Assembly (NCBI RefSeq): GCF_963678635.1
Contig: NC_087066.1
Span: 7,531,954 to 7,595,953 of the forward strand
Direction: 5' to 3'
From: Symsagittifera roscoffensis
Lineage: Eukaryota; Xenacoelomorpha; Acoela; Convolutidae
Length of the DNA stretch: 64,000 nucleotides
Below the pieces are notes generated by a model that was not told the origin of the DNA, made no database searches, and saw only the letters and a program-made list of their open reading frames with translations. Positions 1 through 10,880 of the stretch are shown piece by piece; the stretch's first letter is position 1; every line of letters starts with the position of its first letter. Position numbers and translations under genes: made by a program.

Positions 1-129
1 TCTATTTAATAAGTTTATCACAACAATTAGGCTAAATTTATGGCACAACAATTAATGAGGAGTGCAATCCTCTGCCTTAGGGGATGCAAAAATCTTAAAA
101 ACACATCCAACATAGACAATTCTATCTGT

Positions 130-440
130 GCAATAATCAAGGAGGGTAGAATTTAATTGACAATTCTCTTGATGCATTAATATCGACTTGATTTATTCAC
201 AATATTTTGCCGATGTATTTATATAGCGTTGGCACGGCCCTATCCAAATTGTGCAAGTACCGTCGCATTACGGAAGGGCCTATTTTAATTGACTTTTTTA
301 ATATCACAATGCATTAAATGCTGACTTGACTTAATTCCTGCAATATTGTTCATTGATGTTTTTATATAATGCTGGTATGGGCCCTATCCAGCTTGTGCAC
401 GACCGTACCTAAGCGGAAGGGTCCTTTTTTCAATTGACTA
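130..440. repeat. Degenerate tandem array, unit about 135-145 bp
   Basis: Two diverged units lie head to tail at about 162-292 and 293-440. Each contains a variant of CTTGATTTATTC or CTTGACTTAATTC, then GATGTTTTTATATA, then CCCTATCCA and TTGTGCA, and ends in GGAAGGG followed by AATTGAC. The end of a third unit (GGAGGG then AATTGAC) lies at about 140-161. No coding potential is visible. The unit could be a satellite monomer or a remnant of LTR leader repeats; I cannot tell which. Confidence 0.7.
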
Positions 441-2050
441 TTAGTTCTGCAAGTTGCAATTCTAAAAAACTTGACTCGGTAAAAAAATATATCATCATAA
501 GTAGAGAACCCGTATTTGTACATAGTCTTAAGCTAGTCCTAGTTTAAGTAACACCTTTCATCCGCGTTCAACAAAAATTTTACCTGGAGTAACTTCGATT
601 GCGTTGAAATTGTAAACTGAACAAACATTTCGCACAATTTCAGTGCATCTTCAGGTTCGAAAATCTATCTTATATGTACAGAAATATCAAAAATCATAAA
701 AAGTGTCAAACACATAATCCATGAAAGTATTATAAAGTTGTTACTTGATTTCTATTGTGCAATCAAAATTTAAATACCCCGCCAAATTTATTCTGAGAAT
801 TTGTTATTTTTCCCAATTTCTACTTCAAATTTTCGGTTTGAATTTTATTGTCATCCTAACATGTCGATTTTTTAAAAATAATTAGTCGTTTTAGCCCTAT
901 TTCGATGTTTTTAGATGTTCGTTTTGTGAACATTAGCTTCAATGTGAGCTCCCTGTTTTTAAATTTGTCGCGTTTGTTGAGTCCTGGAATCTTTTTCCAA
1001 ATATGCAGCGCTTCTATTTAATAATTTATTATAGCTATTGGCCTGGTCAATGATCTTCTAACATAATTTTGAACTCAATTCATCGCCTCAACAACCTTTC
1101 AGATGTTTCCCGAATGAAGTATTCGCTTTTCCGTGCTCCTACCCCAAGTGATAAGATTCTCCTTTTTACTTTCCTCGTCGTGAACACTACTTGCATTGCG
1201 CCAATTTTCGCACTTTCTTCGCAAACGTCTCAGTATGCTTACCTCGATATTGAATAATCAGCATGGGTGGTAGTTCCTTATACTGCTAGTAGAAGTTATA
1301 TGATTGTCACTCTTGCTCCTGATGTTATTATTCTCCACTGTGATCTTTCCGTAGACAGGAGACACAACCCCAGACGACCAGTAACCTGGATACTGGTTGT
1401 CTGACCACTGTTTACGATTGATGTTTTTTGCTTTAGCAAAACTTCCCCAGGTAGACGTACTCCGGAAGACTCAGTGAACAGCTCCTTCAATTATATTCTT
1501 TTTATACTAATAAAGATACAGGGGCACATCAAGCAAAGATGGTACCTGTATCACAGTTGGTTTCGATGCCAGCCACATCTCACTCTCCTGTTCTTACCGA
1601 TATTTAAGTCCAAATCTAGAAAAGCAAGATATCCCGAGGCTGCGAGTGAGAATGAATTCTGTTGGCAGCTTGAAGTTCTTTTTCAGAGTCACTTTGAAGT
1701 ACTTTTTCAAGGAAGACGAGGTTCTGCCTCTTCTTCCTTCCTTGAAATTTTTACAATACCACTATAATTTAGCTATGTTTTGTGAGTAACTTCACTTTTG
1801 AACAGGGCGCAGTCAAACAAATCGAATCTACGAGGTTCAGAGTTCTTTTGGAAAATCTTCAGGATGTGACATTCGACCAGAATTAACCAAAATGCAGTTC
1901 ATCAACAAAATTTTATCGGTAACAGTTCAGTAGAAAAATTGGCTTTTCGAACGAGTAGTAGTGTTAAAGTGTTAAATATTCAATTGTACGTACTCGGAGG
2001 GATTAATTTCGAGTGACCACTTAATTTTTAAATTTTCGGTTTAGGCTCGC
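441..2050. other. No gene recognised
   Basis: AT-rich sequence. The longest open frame (1474-1767, plus) has no recognisable domain, a composition like translated noncoding DNA, and no convincing splice or start context. The last ~100 bases may belong to the leader of the Gypsy relic that follows. Confidence 0.5.
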
Positions 2051-3524
2051 ATGACACATAAAAAATTTATTTGCGCGAACACTGATTTCGCGAAAATCAA
2101 AACAACCATTTTCGTTGATAAAAACGAGACCCATAAGAAATACAGCAAACTACAGAATCGCAGTTGAAAATTTTAATAGTAGAGCACTCCAAAATGTAAC
2201 TATAGTGGAGCTACAATCGTTATGGAGCAATTCCACAGAATCAGGAGAGCTATTAGAAGGATTTTGGTACCCTTCCTGGTCGTCAAGAAAACAGCTCCTT
2301 AACAGGCTTCGAAACCCCCGAAGGGTCCTGGGAAAAGAGTGCTAACTGGTTTTGAAAACTTTTAGCTTCCTGGAATGTCCGGAATTGAATTACATAACAT
2401 CAAGTTCGTTTTCAGACAATGAAAAGTTAGGAGCTGAGGGAAAGGGTTGATCCATCTCCGATGGATATGATGTTTTTTATCAACTGAACAAAAACAATCG
2501 TACTAAAATAATTAATATAATAGCCATGAACTCAATATCTTGGCATGTAACTATGTTAACTTGCGCGGTTTGGCCGATTGTCGAAACGAATTTGTCAACC
2601 CGATGTTGATGGACCACACATTGAACTGGCTTCGGTAGAGACGGTGAAAAGCATGTGAATCTGGGTTTAGACGTTAGCCAGCCGTTTTAGGATCCAGCTT
2701 TATTTTCCGCCGGTATGTACTTCGGGGCGAATATTACAGGACTGGAAAAAATGGGCCAAAAATTTCCACTAAATAATCATCGCCAAAGGTTCCGTGGATA
2801 TTGAAAACGTGATAAATCAATCATTTAGGTCCGAATTAATCTTCCCAATTCTAGAAACATTGGAACCATCAGACGACACCACCCGTCGGGCAGAAAAAGT
2901 AGAAATCAACAAGCCATGCAGGCCTACAACGAAGAAGTACGAAAGATAAATGCCAAAGAAAATGCAAATTACAACAGCTTTCAAATCGGAGGCATCGATA
3001 AGCAGCTAAAATTAGAATTTTACTTGGTGGTCGGAAAAAAATTTGCACACAAAATCTTAAAAACCAGTCCTTGATCTAAACTTTGCAGATTTCTGAGCGT
3101 TATTGAAAACTAAGTTCACTATCACTAAGAACCTAACTATTGAAAGATACAATTACTTTGGTCGAAGATTTGGAGGTTTTTCTAGTTTTAATAGTACATA
3201 GCGACAAGGAAATGAACGCTATAGAGGAAAACATTGAGGGGGAATTAAAACAGTATTTACTCATGAAGGACACGAGCTAAAGAAGTCATTAATGGTGTCA
3301 TATGGAAACTTTAATCAATTCTTTACATAAATCCAAATTGATTCAGCCAGCTTGGTAACCTCCCTGAAACAGGACTTACTCCATCAACTCATGTTAAGGG
3401 ATAGACTCTTAATAATTGAAGGATTTGACAAACTTACGAAAAGGCCTATCAAAGATTCGGTAGCACCACAAACGCTATCGGAAAAATCGTGGTAAGGAGA
3501 CAATCAAAAAGATGCGACGCTAAA

Positions 3525-3625
3525 AATCATTTTTCATCACTGAAGGGGCGGAAAGAAACCTATTCGGCAACGATATCCTACCAAACCTGGGGATACAGAA
3601 ATTGCAAAAGCAGGCACCAACCGCA
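3525..3625 (+). pseudogene. pol: Gypsy aspartyl protease C-terminal fragment
   Basis: The frame starting near 3529 reads through a block containing ERNLFGNDILPNLGI. This resembles the conserved hydrophobic block near the C-terminus of retropepsins (typically N-L-x-G-x-x-x-L-x-x-L). The catalytic D-T/S-G triad region upstream could not be found. A 94-residue open frame at 3489-3773 overlaps it in another phase and has no matching domain. It is a non-functional fragment. Confidence 0.5.
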
Positions 3626-3779
3626 TAAACCTACGCACGGAAAATTCCGAAGGAAACTCCCGACGGTGTGGAAAAAAAAACAGATCAAATTCCAGTCTGA
3701 TACCCATTCCAGTCCAACCTCTGAAGCAGCACAGCAGCATGATTTCAAACCGTGTGAGAAAGAAATTTCGTGACCTTTT

Positions 3780-4540
3780 ATAAAGAACAGGTAGATCAAA
3801 AACTTCACTATAAAAATGTATTTCAACGATACACATAAACGATATTACAACCGATACAAGTAAAAGGCAAGCATACAGCTATACATTTACTGCTTGAATT
3901 TAAAATTTGCATCAATCCGTTAAATATTGACGGACATAAAGAAAAACTCTCTGGCTGTTCGAAGCAAAAAAAAACGGATCAATTCAATAAATAAAAAAAT
4001 AAAATCTGGTTTTTAAATCTATCGATTTAAAATATTGATATAGCCAAAAACCATAGTCAGAAAAGCGAGCAACCAAGGTAACTTCTACATATTGAGGGGA
4101 GACGTGACGGGCTGATATCAACCTAAAACGGGATTTTACGGCCTAGGTGATATGCAGAAGAGTTTCAACGCATAATAGACCGTTTCACCAAAAAAATGCA
4201 CAAGACACTTTGTTATTTCGGTGAAATTTTAATAGCTACAGTTGGTAGCGTTAAAGAGAATTACAAACGGGTTCAGATGTCTTAAGATTTCTAGATGACA
4301 AAGGATTAACCATAAAATGGGGAAAATTTAAATTTCTTACCCATAACATAGAGTTGTTGGTATTCAAGATCGACAAAAAGGACCACTGCTTTGGTTCATA
4401 AATCCAATGCAATCCGGAACCTGACAGAAACAAAATATAAAAGAACTTAAGATATAATGGGTCCAATTATCAAATTTTAAAAATTTATCCCAAATTTAGC
4501 ATCCCTATCAACACCAATCAGAGATCTAATGAAAAAAAAA
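3780..4540 (+). pseudogene. pol: Gypsy reverse transcriptase relic
   Basis: Several short frames match RT in order. Near 4130-4240 a segment reads EEFQRIIDRFTKKM and then YFGEILIATVGSVKE. The latter is the palm motif, in which the usual Y-x-D-D has become YFGE, so both catalytic aspartates are gone. The connection region follows at 4290-4530, including KFIPNLASLSTPIRDL, the hallmark F-I-P-x-L-A-x-L block after the RT thumb. The fingers and first catalytic aspartate block are not recognisable. There are many stops and phase changes. This protein would once have copied element RNA into DNA. Confidence 0.7.
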
Positions 4541-4639
4541 ATTAAATGGCCAGACGTGCATCTCTCGACGTTCGAGAAAATCAGGAAAGAAAGTTGCAAC
4601 ACAATAACAAATCACCATTTCGACATCTAAGTTAGAATA

Positions 4640-4890
4640 AGAGAGAAATGCGACGCATCTCATTTAGGCTTTTGCGCATCCCTCAAGCAAGACCATGGGG
4701 GAATTTGGAAAACGGTTGCATTTGCCCTAAATGATAATAAAAAAAACAAAAATGGCCCAATCTTGTCTTTCCCGTTGGGCAGATAAGTTTCTACCTTACA
4801 CTTTTACAGTTGAACATCTCTCAGATAAAGAAATGAGATTCGAGGATTACTTACCCAGACACCCATTTTCTTCAGTCATCATTTTTTTAT
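4640..4890 (+). pseudogene. pol: Gypsy RNase H relic with internal deletion
   Basis: A frame from about 4643 reads KCDASHLGFCASLKQ, the first RNase H block with its catalytic aspartate (C-D-A-S-H-x-G). After about 4725 it jumps directly to a block containing CLSRWADKFLPYTF and then VEHLSDKEM. That block is the end of the domain (S-R-W-x-x-x-L-x-x-x-x-F-x-V-E-H) leading into the D-Y-L-x-R-H-P junction with integrase. The middle of the domain (ELLA and TDHKAL blocks) is missing, so the fragment is inactive. Confidence 0.75.
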
Positions 4891-4949
4891 GTAAAACTAG
4901 CGCTACCTGGGATACCTAGCAATATTAGAAAGAACTAAGTGTCCGGGTT

Positions 4950-5470
4950 TATTTCGAATTTTGCCACAAAAAACTATAAACGTCGTATTTAGCACAGTGG
5001 ACGATCACAGAGCTACAAGCTTAGTCTAGTCGAGAGATTGATTAGAACAATCAAAGAACGACTCATCGTTATGGTGCAAGAAAAACTGAATTCTTCTCTA
5101 GAACTAGCAGTGTTGAAAATCATAAACTGTTAAAGAACTGTAACTCAACCATCACTAAGTATCTTAACCTTCGAAGCTCACTTTTTTAGATCATCAGTTA
5201 CTATCTGGCATAACCTTTTGAAACTACCATCCTCAAAAAACCTAGATTGGAATAAAAATCTATCATGTTTAGATAAAGGAAAAAAAATTAATAAGCCGGG
5301 ACAGTTGACATGACTGAGATACTCCGGATGACATAGAGGATGGAAACATAAATGATGACTCTTCTTCATCAGACGATTTCGCGAATTCCATCGAATATGT
5401 ACCTACTAGTTCGGGTTCCCGAGTAAAAGATCTCTCACGCGCAGAGAAGCGAAAACCTTAGTAGTAGCAA
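4950..5470 (+). pseudogene. pol: Gypsy integrase C-terminal half relic
   Basis: The reading starting near 5000 contains VDDHRAT, then ERLIRTIKERLIVMVQ. This corresponds to the end of the integrase catalytic core, where H-x-A-T-G is followed by the third catalytic E in a helix. It continues through blocks ending FEAHFFR and then PSSKNLDW, the usual region after the core. The zinc-binding domain and first two catalytic aspartates are absent, deleted between the RNase H end and this point. The direct repeat CCCTTATCTAGAGAA occurs twice at about 5486-5528. Confidence 0.65.
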
Positions 5471-6865
5471 ATCCTGGTCTGATGGTAAGACCCTTATCTA
5501 GAGAACAGGTAAGGCCCTTATCTAGAGAAAATTTCAAGATAGGAAAGAGGATGAACCGTACTATAAAGAGCTTATTGAAAAATAGTGAAGGAATTGGACC
5601 ATGCTATAACTCTTAAAAACAAAAAATTATTTCGTTAATCTGATTTAGCATTGAAAAAATTAGCATACCAAAGGAAGGTGAGCGCTTGAAAGAAAACTCA
5701 GGTGGCGAAATTTTATGTCACGAAAGTTTCAAGGAGAATCGTAAAGCCATCTAGCAACGTTGGCTTCAAGGGTTCGAAAGCGAAGCAGAGAAAACGAGAT
5801 ATCCAGGCCAATGCGATTAGCTAGACATCGCGAGAAGAAAAGCGACTATAGATAGTTCAAGGAAGACCCTTGCGAGAGGAAGAAGAACAGAGGAAGCGTC
5901 TTAGCTTCCCAATTGGTACGGAAAACGACTTGGAACAGATCCCGTCAAGGCCAAACGTCGGGAAAAAATGAGATTAGGCAATCACCTCTGAACATTTTAA
6001 TGGAGGCGAGGCCATATCGGATGCCGACTCTAGTGATTTAATTCTCCTAAAAGATCTTAAGCCGCCTACTCGATTCAACCCCGAACATGCACAAGACGCT
6101 TCAGCTCACAAATTAACCGATACTAAACAAAAGGATCTACGAACGGAGCACCTAGTGCGCATCATCGACCAGGCTTCACCCCAGACCACAGTATAACCGA
6201 AAATTTCAAAGTTTAGTGTTGAACAACTTACTATACCACCCATTAAATTTTTACATAGCCAGGAAGACGACTAATTAGAGAAAAGCAACCAAAACAACGA
6301 AAACCAGCTAGAAAATTTAAGCTCCCAAACGACTAAAAACATGTCTCAATAAACCTTGATAACAAAGCTCGTGAGAAACTAGGTTCCGGTCCAACTTTTA
6401 TTCAAGGCTCCTCAAAATTGAAAACCACAGGAATGGCCGAGAGAAAAGTTTCTTCGCCTATGAAGTCACCGCCAAGATATCAGACCTACACATCGGGCAC
6501 AACACTAGACCAATCCGGACTAGACAGCCAACATCAAAGTTGGAAGACGGAATCTTTACGAGTCTAGTGTAAAATTCCGAGACAAAACGGGCTAACACTC
6601 ATCTACCTGCATTAAGACTCTTATTTTATATTTATTTTAACAGTTGAAGTGGAAAGTTTGCTGGTTACAGTCGTGGATCTCACCAACCCAAACTCATAAC
6701 CATTGAGGCATTCGAACCCTAATATTACTTAGTTCAGTAGTGAAGATCTAGAAGGCAAGATCATATCATTTTCTGTCAATTCCCCTACTTCGCCGCATAA
6801 AAAAATTAAATTTCATCCGGTTATCCGAGAAAATCAGTACCTTCCCAAGAAATCTCCATTTTATG
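5471..6865 (+). pseudogene. Gypsy relic 3' region, unassigned charged tail
   Basis: Stretches of charged, lysine/arginine/glutamate-rich translation continue after the integrase block on the plus strand. A segment at about 6730-6865 stays open and reads SSEDLEGKIISFSVN before the boundary of the younger element. I recognise no domain. It may be the low-complexity C-terminal tail of Pol or an additional 3' ORF. Confidence 0.35.
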
Positions 6866-6870
6866 ACATC

Positions 6871-7076
6871 TGTCATATGGTGTTAATTCAGTTCGGGAGA
6901 GTTTAGGTTCTAGCCATCAATCAATATAGTGCTAATTAGTCTGTTGACAGGTGCTAATCTTCGGTGTTTTCGTTCACCCTCGGTTGACCTCTATTGTCAC
7001 TCTTGGATTTAACTTTGTAAGATTAGGTTACACCTATTGTCGGAATGAACTCATTGCTTGATTAACCTTTTCAACA
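6871..7076 (+). repeat. 5' LTR
   Basis: 206 bp, starting TGTCATATGGTG and ending TTTTCAACA. It aligns along its whole length with 12079-12291, sharing the blocks CTAATTAGTCTGTTGACAG and GATTTAACTTTGTAAGATTA, with scattered substitutions and a few small indels. The visible divergence indicates an old insertion. Confidence 0.92.
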
Positions 7077-7093
7077 TGACGCAGCCAGCAGTT
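7077..7093 (+). promoter_or_regulatory. Putative tRNA primer-binding site
   Basis: TGACGCAGCCAGCAG immediately follows the 5' LTR. Gypsy primer sites commonly begin TGGCGCAG or similar, so this looks like a site with one change near its start. The priming tRNA is not assignable by eye. Confidence 0.5.
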
Positions 7094-7104
7094 TCAAGTG
7101 GGGG

Positions 7105-8040
7105 GAAAACCCACTTGGTATTACCGGATTCTGGCCCCCGAAGTGCAATGAACCGCCAATGCTATGGGAGTTTTGAATGAATAGATTTCAATGGTAAAGG
7201 GTAGCAAAGCACTCGATTAACCCGAAAAATTACTCTTTCGCGGCCAATTTCACGGAAATCCAAATCACCGCTTTGGCGGGGTAAGTGGACAGAAAGAACC
7301 GGTTGGAATCCGAACAGACATTGATCTCAAACTTGTACTTGTGTCTGGGCGAGAAGGGGCTGGACGAGCTGCGTAAAATACGACCACACTTGGACCTTTC
7401 AACTATTCGTTACCCAAGGATGTTAGATGCGCTGGAGACGGAATTTAAAAAGAAAAGAAATGAGAAGTATGAGACATTCCAACTTCACGCTCGAAAACAG
7501 CAGATCAATGAGATCCTCGAGCAGTTTGATTCTGTTTTAAGTGGGCTGGCGGCCCGATGTAATTTTAGAGCTTTAGAAGATCGAATCCTCAGGGACGTGT
7601 TCATTCTTAACATGAACAACCGTGAAGCGCAAAATGAACTGTGTCGGTCCCCCAAAACGCCGGAGGAGGCGTATAGGTTTGCTCTTTTGTACGAGCCGGG
7701 GACAAGTACGCAAAATCATATGTATCAACATCCAGCGGGGGAACTACTGGAACCCAAGGATCAACCGGGGGAGCGATCTAAATAAAATCCGAACCGGTCG
7801 GAATAATACGACGAGGATTCAGAAATTGTCGTTTAAGTGGGAGGGGCACGTACCAAGGACGCGGATCGATTCGAGGGGGAAGTATGATGCAGAGTATGAT
7901 GCAAAGTATGATGAAGTATGGACAAATGTCCAGCCAAGAGAGTCACTTGTAATTTTGGTCGCAAAGTAGGACATTTTGAACGTACCCGCAGGAGGAAGCG
8001 TGGAAATCAGCGAGGACAAGGGGAAGTGGGAATGATTCGG
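7105..8040 (+). pseudogene. gag: Gypsy gag, decayed
   Basis: The gag frame runs from about 7105, hits an in-frame TAA near 7282, and continues open at 7285-7785. That part has a typical retrotransposon gag composition: an amphipathic helical region ending RALEDRILRDVFILNM, then PKTPEEAYRFALLYE. After a phase change, 7916-8030 encodes a nucleocapsid-like segment with CPAKRVTC followed by GHFERT. The zinc knuckle (C-x2-C-x4-H-x4-C) keeps its first cysteine and the histidine. The second and fourth ligands are replaced by glycine and arginine, so it would not bind zinc. A short GTATGATG(C/A)A direct repeat lies at 7880-7920. Gag would form the particle that packages element RNA. Confidence 0.85.
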
Positions 8041-8189
8041 TAGAATTATGACAACACCAATCAAGGGGATCTGGAAGACGACGTAACATCCCAACATGCA
8101 AGTTCCATCGGATGGGTAAACCCGAGTAAGCCAATAGTACACTCGTGGGATTCAGACAGTTCGGATGAGGACTACATGGTAATGCCTGT

Positions 8190-8540
8190 GAAACATAAGA
8201 GGTTCACTGATCTTAAGATCGCTGGGGCACAACTGCTGATTCGGACAAACGGAAGAGCTAGTCGGTGTGGATCGAGAGTGGGTCCCCAATTTCTATCTTC
8301 ACTATCGGGGAACTGCGATGAACCCTTGGAGCATCGGGGTTGAAGCTGGGAGCAATTTCGGATGAGGACAATGTATTTCAATACTACGGGAATAATCCTT
8401 TAAAACTGATTGAAACTATGACTGTTATTCTGGATTCGAACGGGTGGAGAGTAGATGCGAAGAAAAAAGTTTTCGAAGGTAATCGATCGGAAAAGACTTG
8501 ATGCGGCATTTGGGACTGCAGTTGGTTCAACCAACGCCAG
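8190..8540 (+). pseudogene. pol: Gypsy aspartyl protease remnant
   Basis: The segment after gag reads KIAGAQLLIRTNGRAS, which lines up with the retropepsin active-site region. There a hydrophobic strand precedes D-T/S-G-A-S; here the catalytic aspartate is arginine and the triad is T-N-G. Further on (8395-8530, one frame change) it reads MTVILDSNGWRVDAKKK, then VFEGNRSEK, and in another phase a GLQLVQPTP-type end. These match the second half of the domain. It is inactive. Confidence 0.6.
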
Positions 8541-8579
8541 TGCACTAGATAAATTCTATTGACGAGGAGCCGAAAAAGG

Positions 8580-9000
8580 AATCGGGACAAGACGGGGAGC
8601 TGGATTTGTGGCAAAAATACCACAGCAAGCAGTTTTCAAACCTTTTTAAAAGGGAGGAGAAATCAAGAAATTATAAGGTGCAGGCGGAAAATTTCAAAAA
8701 TTTAACACCAATGCAAGATAAAAGTCGACAAGTCCCAATACAATTACTTTTATGTGAACGGTTAGACCACAAAATAACCCCCAGTGAAATAAAGTCTTTG
8801 GTGCGAAAGACAGAACCAATCGAATTGCTGAAACCGCCACGTACCCTATCACAATTCAAGTTGTTTATGGGGCCAGTATACAGCCTTGATAAAGATTTGT
8901 CAGCGCTGCCCGGATCTTCCGCACCGTTACGGCCTTTACAAAGTAAAAATAACGATTACATTTGGACGGCGGAATGTCAGTGCGCATTTGGAAATTAAAA
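8580..9000 (+). pseudogene. pol: Gypsy RT with catalytic core deleted
   Basis: The open frame 8606-8998 joins two parts of Pol that are normally far apart. The first part (to about 8750) contains NFKNLTPMQ and VPIQLLL, the segment just before the RT fingers. The second part starts DHKITPSEIKSL and runs through PPRTLSQFKLFMG, the RT thumb and connection. The fingers and palm, including both aspartate motifs, are missing. The frame stays open across the junction, so this looks like a clean internal deletion rather than random decay. The frame ends DYIWTAECQCAF, which is the segment before RNase H. Confidence 0.8.
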
Positions 9001-9044
9001 AAAAACAAGTTGCAAACACTGTTCAACTTCGTCATTTCGATAAT

Positions 9045-9410
9045 CATAAAGATATACGAATTGTGTGCGACGCGAGCCATAATTGTTTAGACGCAGTTCT
9101 CGAACAATTAGGACCGGAAGGGTGGGGATCGATTTCGTTTGCCTCACGGTACCTAAATGCCGCGGAGAAAAAAGTATCCGACGATTGAATTAGAAATGTT
9201 GGCAGTAGTATTGGGTGCTGAATATTTCCAAAATTAAATATTGGGCAGAAAAAATTTTTATAATACCGGACCAAAAAGCGTTTAGCCGTTTAACGCGGTG
9301 ATTGCACCGACTAATTTCGTTTGATTTTCAAGTGGAACATAAAAAAGGGGCAAAATTGGGTTGCCGGATTATCTATCATGACATACAAGTAATGCAGCAG
9401 CACTAATTAG
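9045..9410 (+). pseudogene. pol: Gypsy RNase H, frameshifted
   Basis: The frame 8886-9188 from about residue 54 reads DIRIVCDASHNCLDAVLEQ, the first RNase H block with catalytic aspartate. It continues to FASRYLNAAEKK, after which a frameshift near 9170 moves into PTIELEMLAVVLGAEYFQN, the second block with the catalytic glutamate. A stop follows near 9236. The tail reaches GLPDYLSRHT near 9360-9390 (9361 phase), which is the domain end. Most of the expected domain is present but broken. Confidence 0.8.
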
Positions 9411-9985
9411 TACGAACAATAACATGTTCACTGTAGCATAGATTAACTCAATACGTAATGCTCTCGGTTTTGTTTAAGATAGCACATCCAGGGGAAATCA
9501 ATTACGTAATAATACATCCATAAGTTACAATGAATAGCCAGCGATTTATAAATTGATTTGAAAATTTGTCACGCAATACGCCAGCAGAGGGTGTCAAGTC
9601 ATAAGAACGAAAATTGACCAATCAGAAACGAGAAAATGGCTTAAAACAACGGTTGCGAAAAATGCACGAGAGTTTAGTCAGTGCTATTACTCAATTGGAC
9701 AGAAGTTATTTAAAATTCTTGAATTCAGATATTCAAATCAAAATGGAGCAGAGTAAAAAGAAATTGGAAATTTTTTTTGTAAAAAACCATAGCTTGGATA
9801 GTAGTAAAGTTGAAATAGAAGAATTACCATCAAGTTTGAATTTAGAACCGATTACCAAGGAGACTAGTACTATTAAAAACCAATACAACCTTGTCTTTAC
9901 TTTCGGCATTTGAAGGCGAAACAATTCCACCAGTGGACCCAAAGAATGTGTTTATGTCAATTTTACCCAGCGGATATAAAATTGT
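9411..9985 (+). other. RNase H-integrase linker region of the Gypsy copy
   Basis: Contains a 99-residue open frame (9614-9913) rich in lysine, glutamate and serine and likely coiled-coil in its first half. I recognise no domain. It could be part of the linker or leftover sequence. Upstream, a short frame near 9410-9480 reads INSIRNALGFV, which looks coding. Confidence 0.3.
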
Positions 9986-9989
9986 GAGC

Positions 9990-10880
9990 AAAATCATTTC
10001 CCCCTGAGTTATTTAATTTACAATTTATCGATTCCTTTTCCGTTTCCTATCCTCAACTCAGTGCAGTCAGAGACTTAATCAAAACAAAAGGCCCAATAAT
10101 CCGCAAAAACACTTTCGGATATGAACTGTTTTTATTCCCAATTTGTAAATGATTTTTATGTGAAGGAAAATATTGTTTGGATGGATGAAAAAATCGTTAA
10201 ACCTATGAATCTTACTAAAGCAATTTTAAACCGAATTCACCCATTCCACCACGTGAAAACTAACATGTTTGATGCCACCAAAGACGTCTAGTACCCTTAT
10301 ATTTACCGGTTGATTGCCTCGATAGCCGAAAACTGTCGGGAGTGTACAGCTGCCGGTAAGATTCTGAGACCCCTTTCAGATAAAAACAAGATTGGAAATT
10401 TACCCGAGCCGAAAGAAATTAACGAATCGGTTCAGCTTGATTTTTGGGTTTCATTTTTTACTTAAACGAGTCTCAGAAAAATGTGTTAGTCGCGGTTGAT
10501 CGCTTCTCACCTTGGCTGTCTACGATGGTCTGTGGAAAAAACCGGTCAGATAAAACCTTGAAGTTTCTAACAAGCTATATTGTAAACCACGGCTACCAAG
10601 GAAAATCCATTTGGACCAGAAATCAAGTTTTATGTCAAACGAAAAAAAAATTCGTAAAAAGGAGGGTATCCAAATCATAAAATCACCGGTGTTTGACCAC
10701 CGTGCAACCGGTTGTGCAGAGCGCAACATCGGTAGCCTTGAAAACTCGATTTTGACTTATGCACAAGAAAAACATCCGGAACCCTTGGAGAAAATGATAG
10801 AAAGAGCCCTTGCGAATACAGTGCTAAGAAATCTTACAAAAAAAAACACTCCTTCCAAAATCTGAATTGGTCTCGAGTAA
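9990..10880 (+). pseudogene. pol: Gypsy integrase, decayed
   Basis: The zinc-binding domain is seen at about 10235-10360: HPFHH on one side and ENCRECTA on the other (H-H-C-C arrangement), with one internal stop. The catalytic core follows at about 10430-10865. A first block VQLDF carries the first catalytic aspartate, and VLVAVDRFSPWLSTM, a hallmark core strand, follows after a stop and a frameshift. After another frame change near 10615 there is SSFMSNEKK, in which the second catalytic aspartate block is damaged. Then come VFDHRATGCAERNIGSLEN with the H-R-A-T-G motif and third catalytic glutamate, and a helical end to 10865. At least three lesions inactivate it. Confidence 0.85.

Larger units (their letters stand above)
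2050..6870 (+). mobile_element. Ancient Gypsy-type LTR retrotransposon relic
   Basis: Translated plus-strand pieces match Gypsy Pol in the expected order: protease end, reverse transcriptase, RNase H, integrase C-terminal half. All are broken by stops and frameshifts, and several core blocks are deleted. The leader near 2050-2120 resembles the gag leader of the next copy at about 7220-7280 (GCGCGAAC versus CGCGGCC followed by a TTTCGCG/TTTCACG motif). I could not identify LTRs for this copy, so both boundaries are estimates. The open tail (about 6710-6865) runs up to the 5' LTR of the next element, so the younger copy probably inserted into or beside this one. It looks much older than the 6871-12291 element. 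Confidence 0.7.

Noticed and set aside
3489-3836. 94-, 99- and 82-residue frames on both strands
   Set aside because: They overlap the Gypsy protease-end fragment in other phases. The phase with recognisable motif is different and short.
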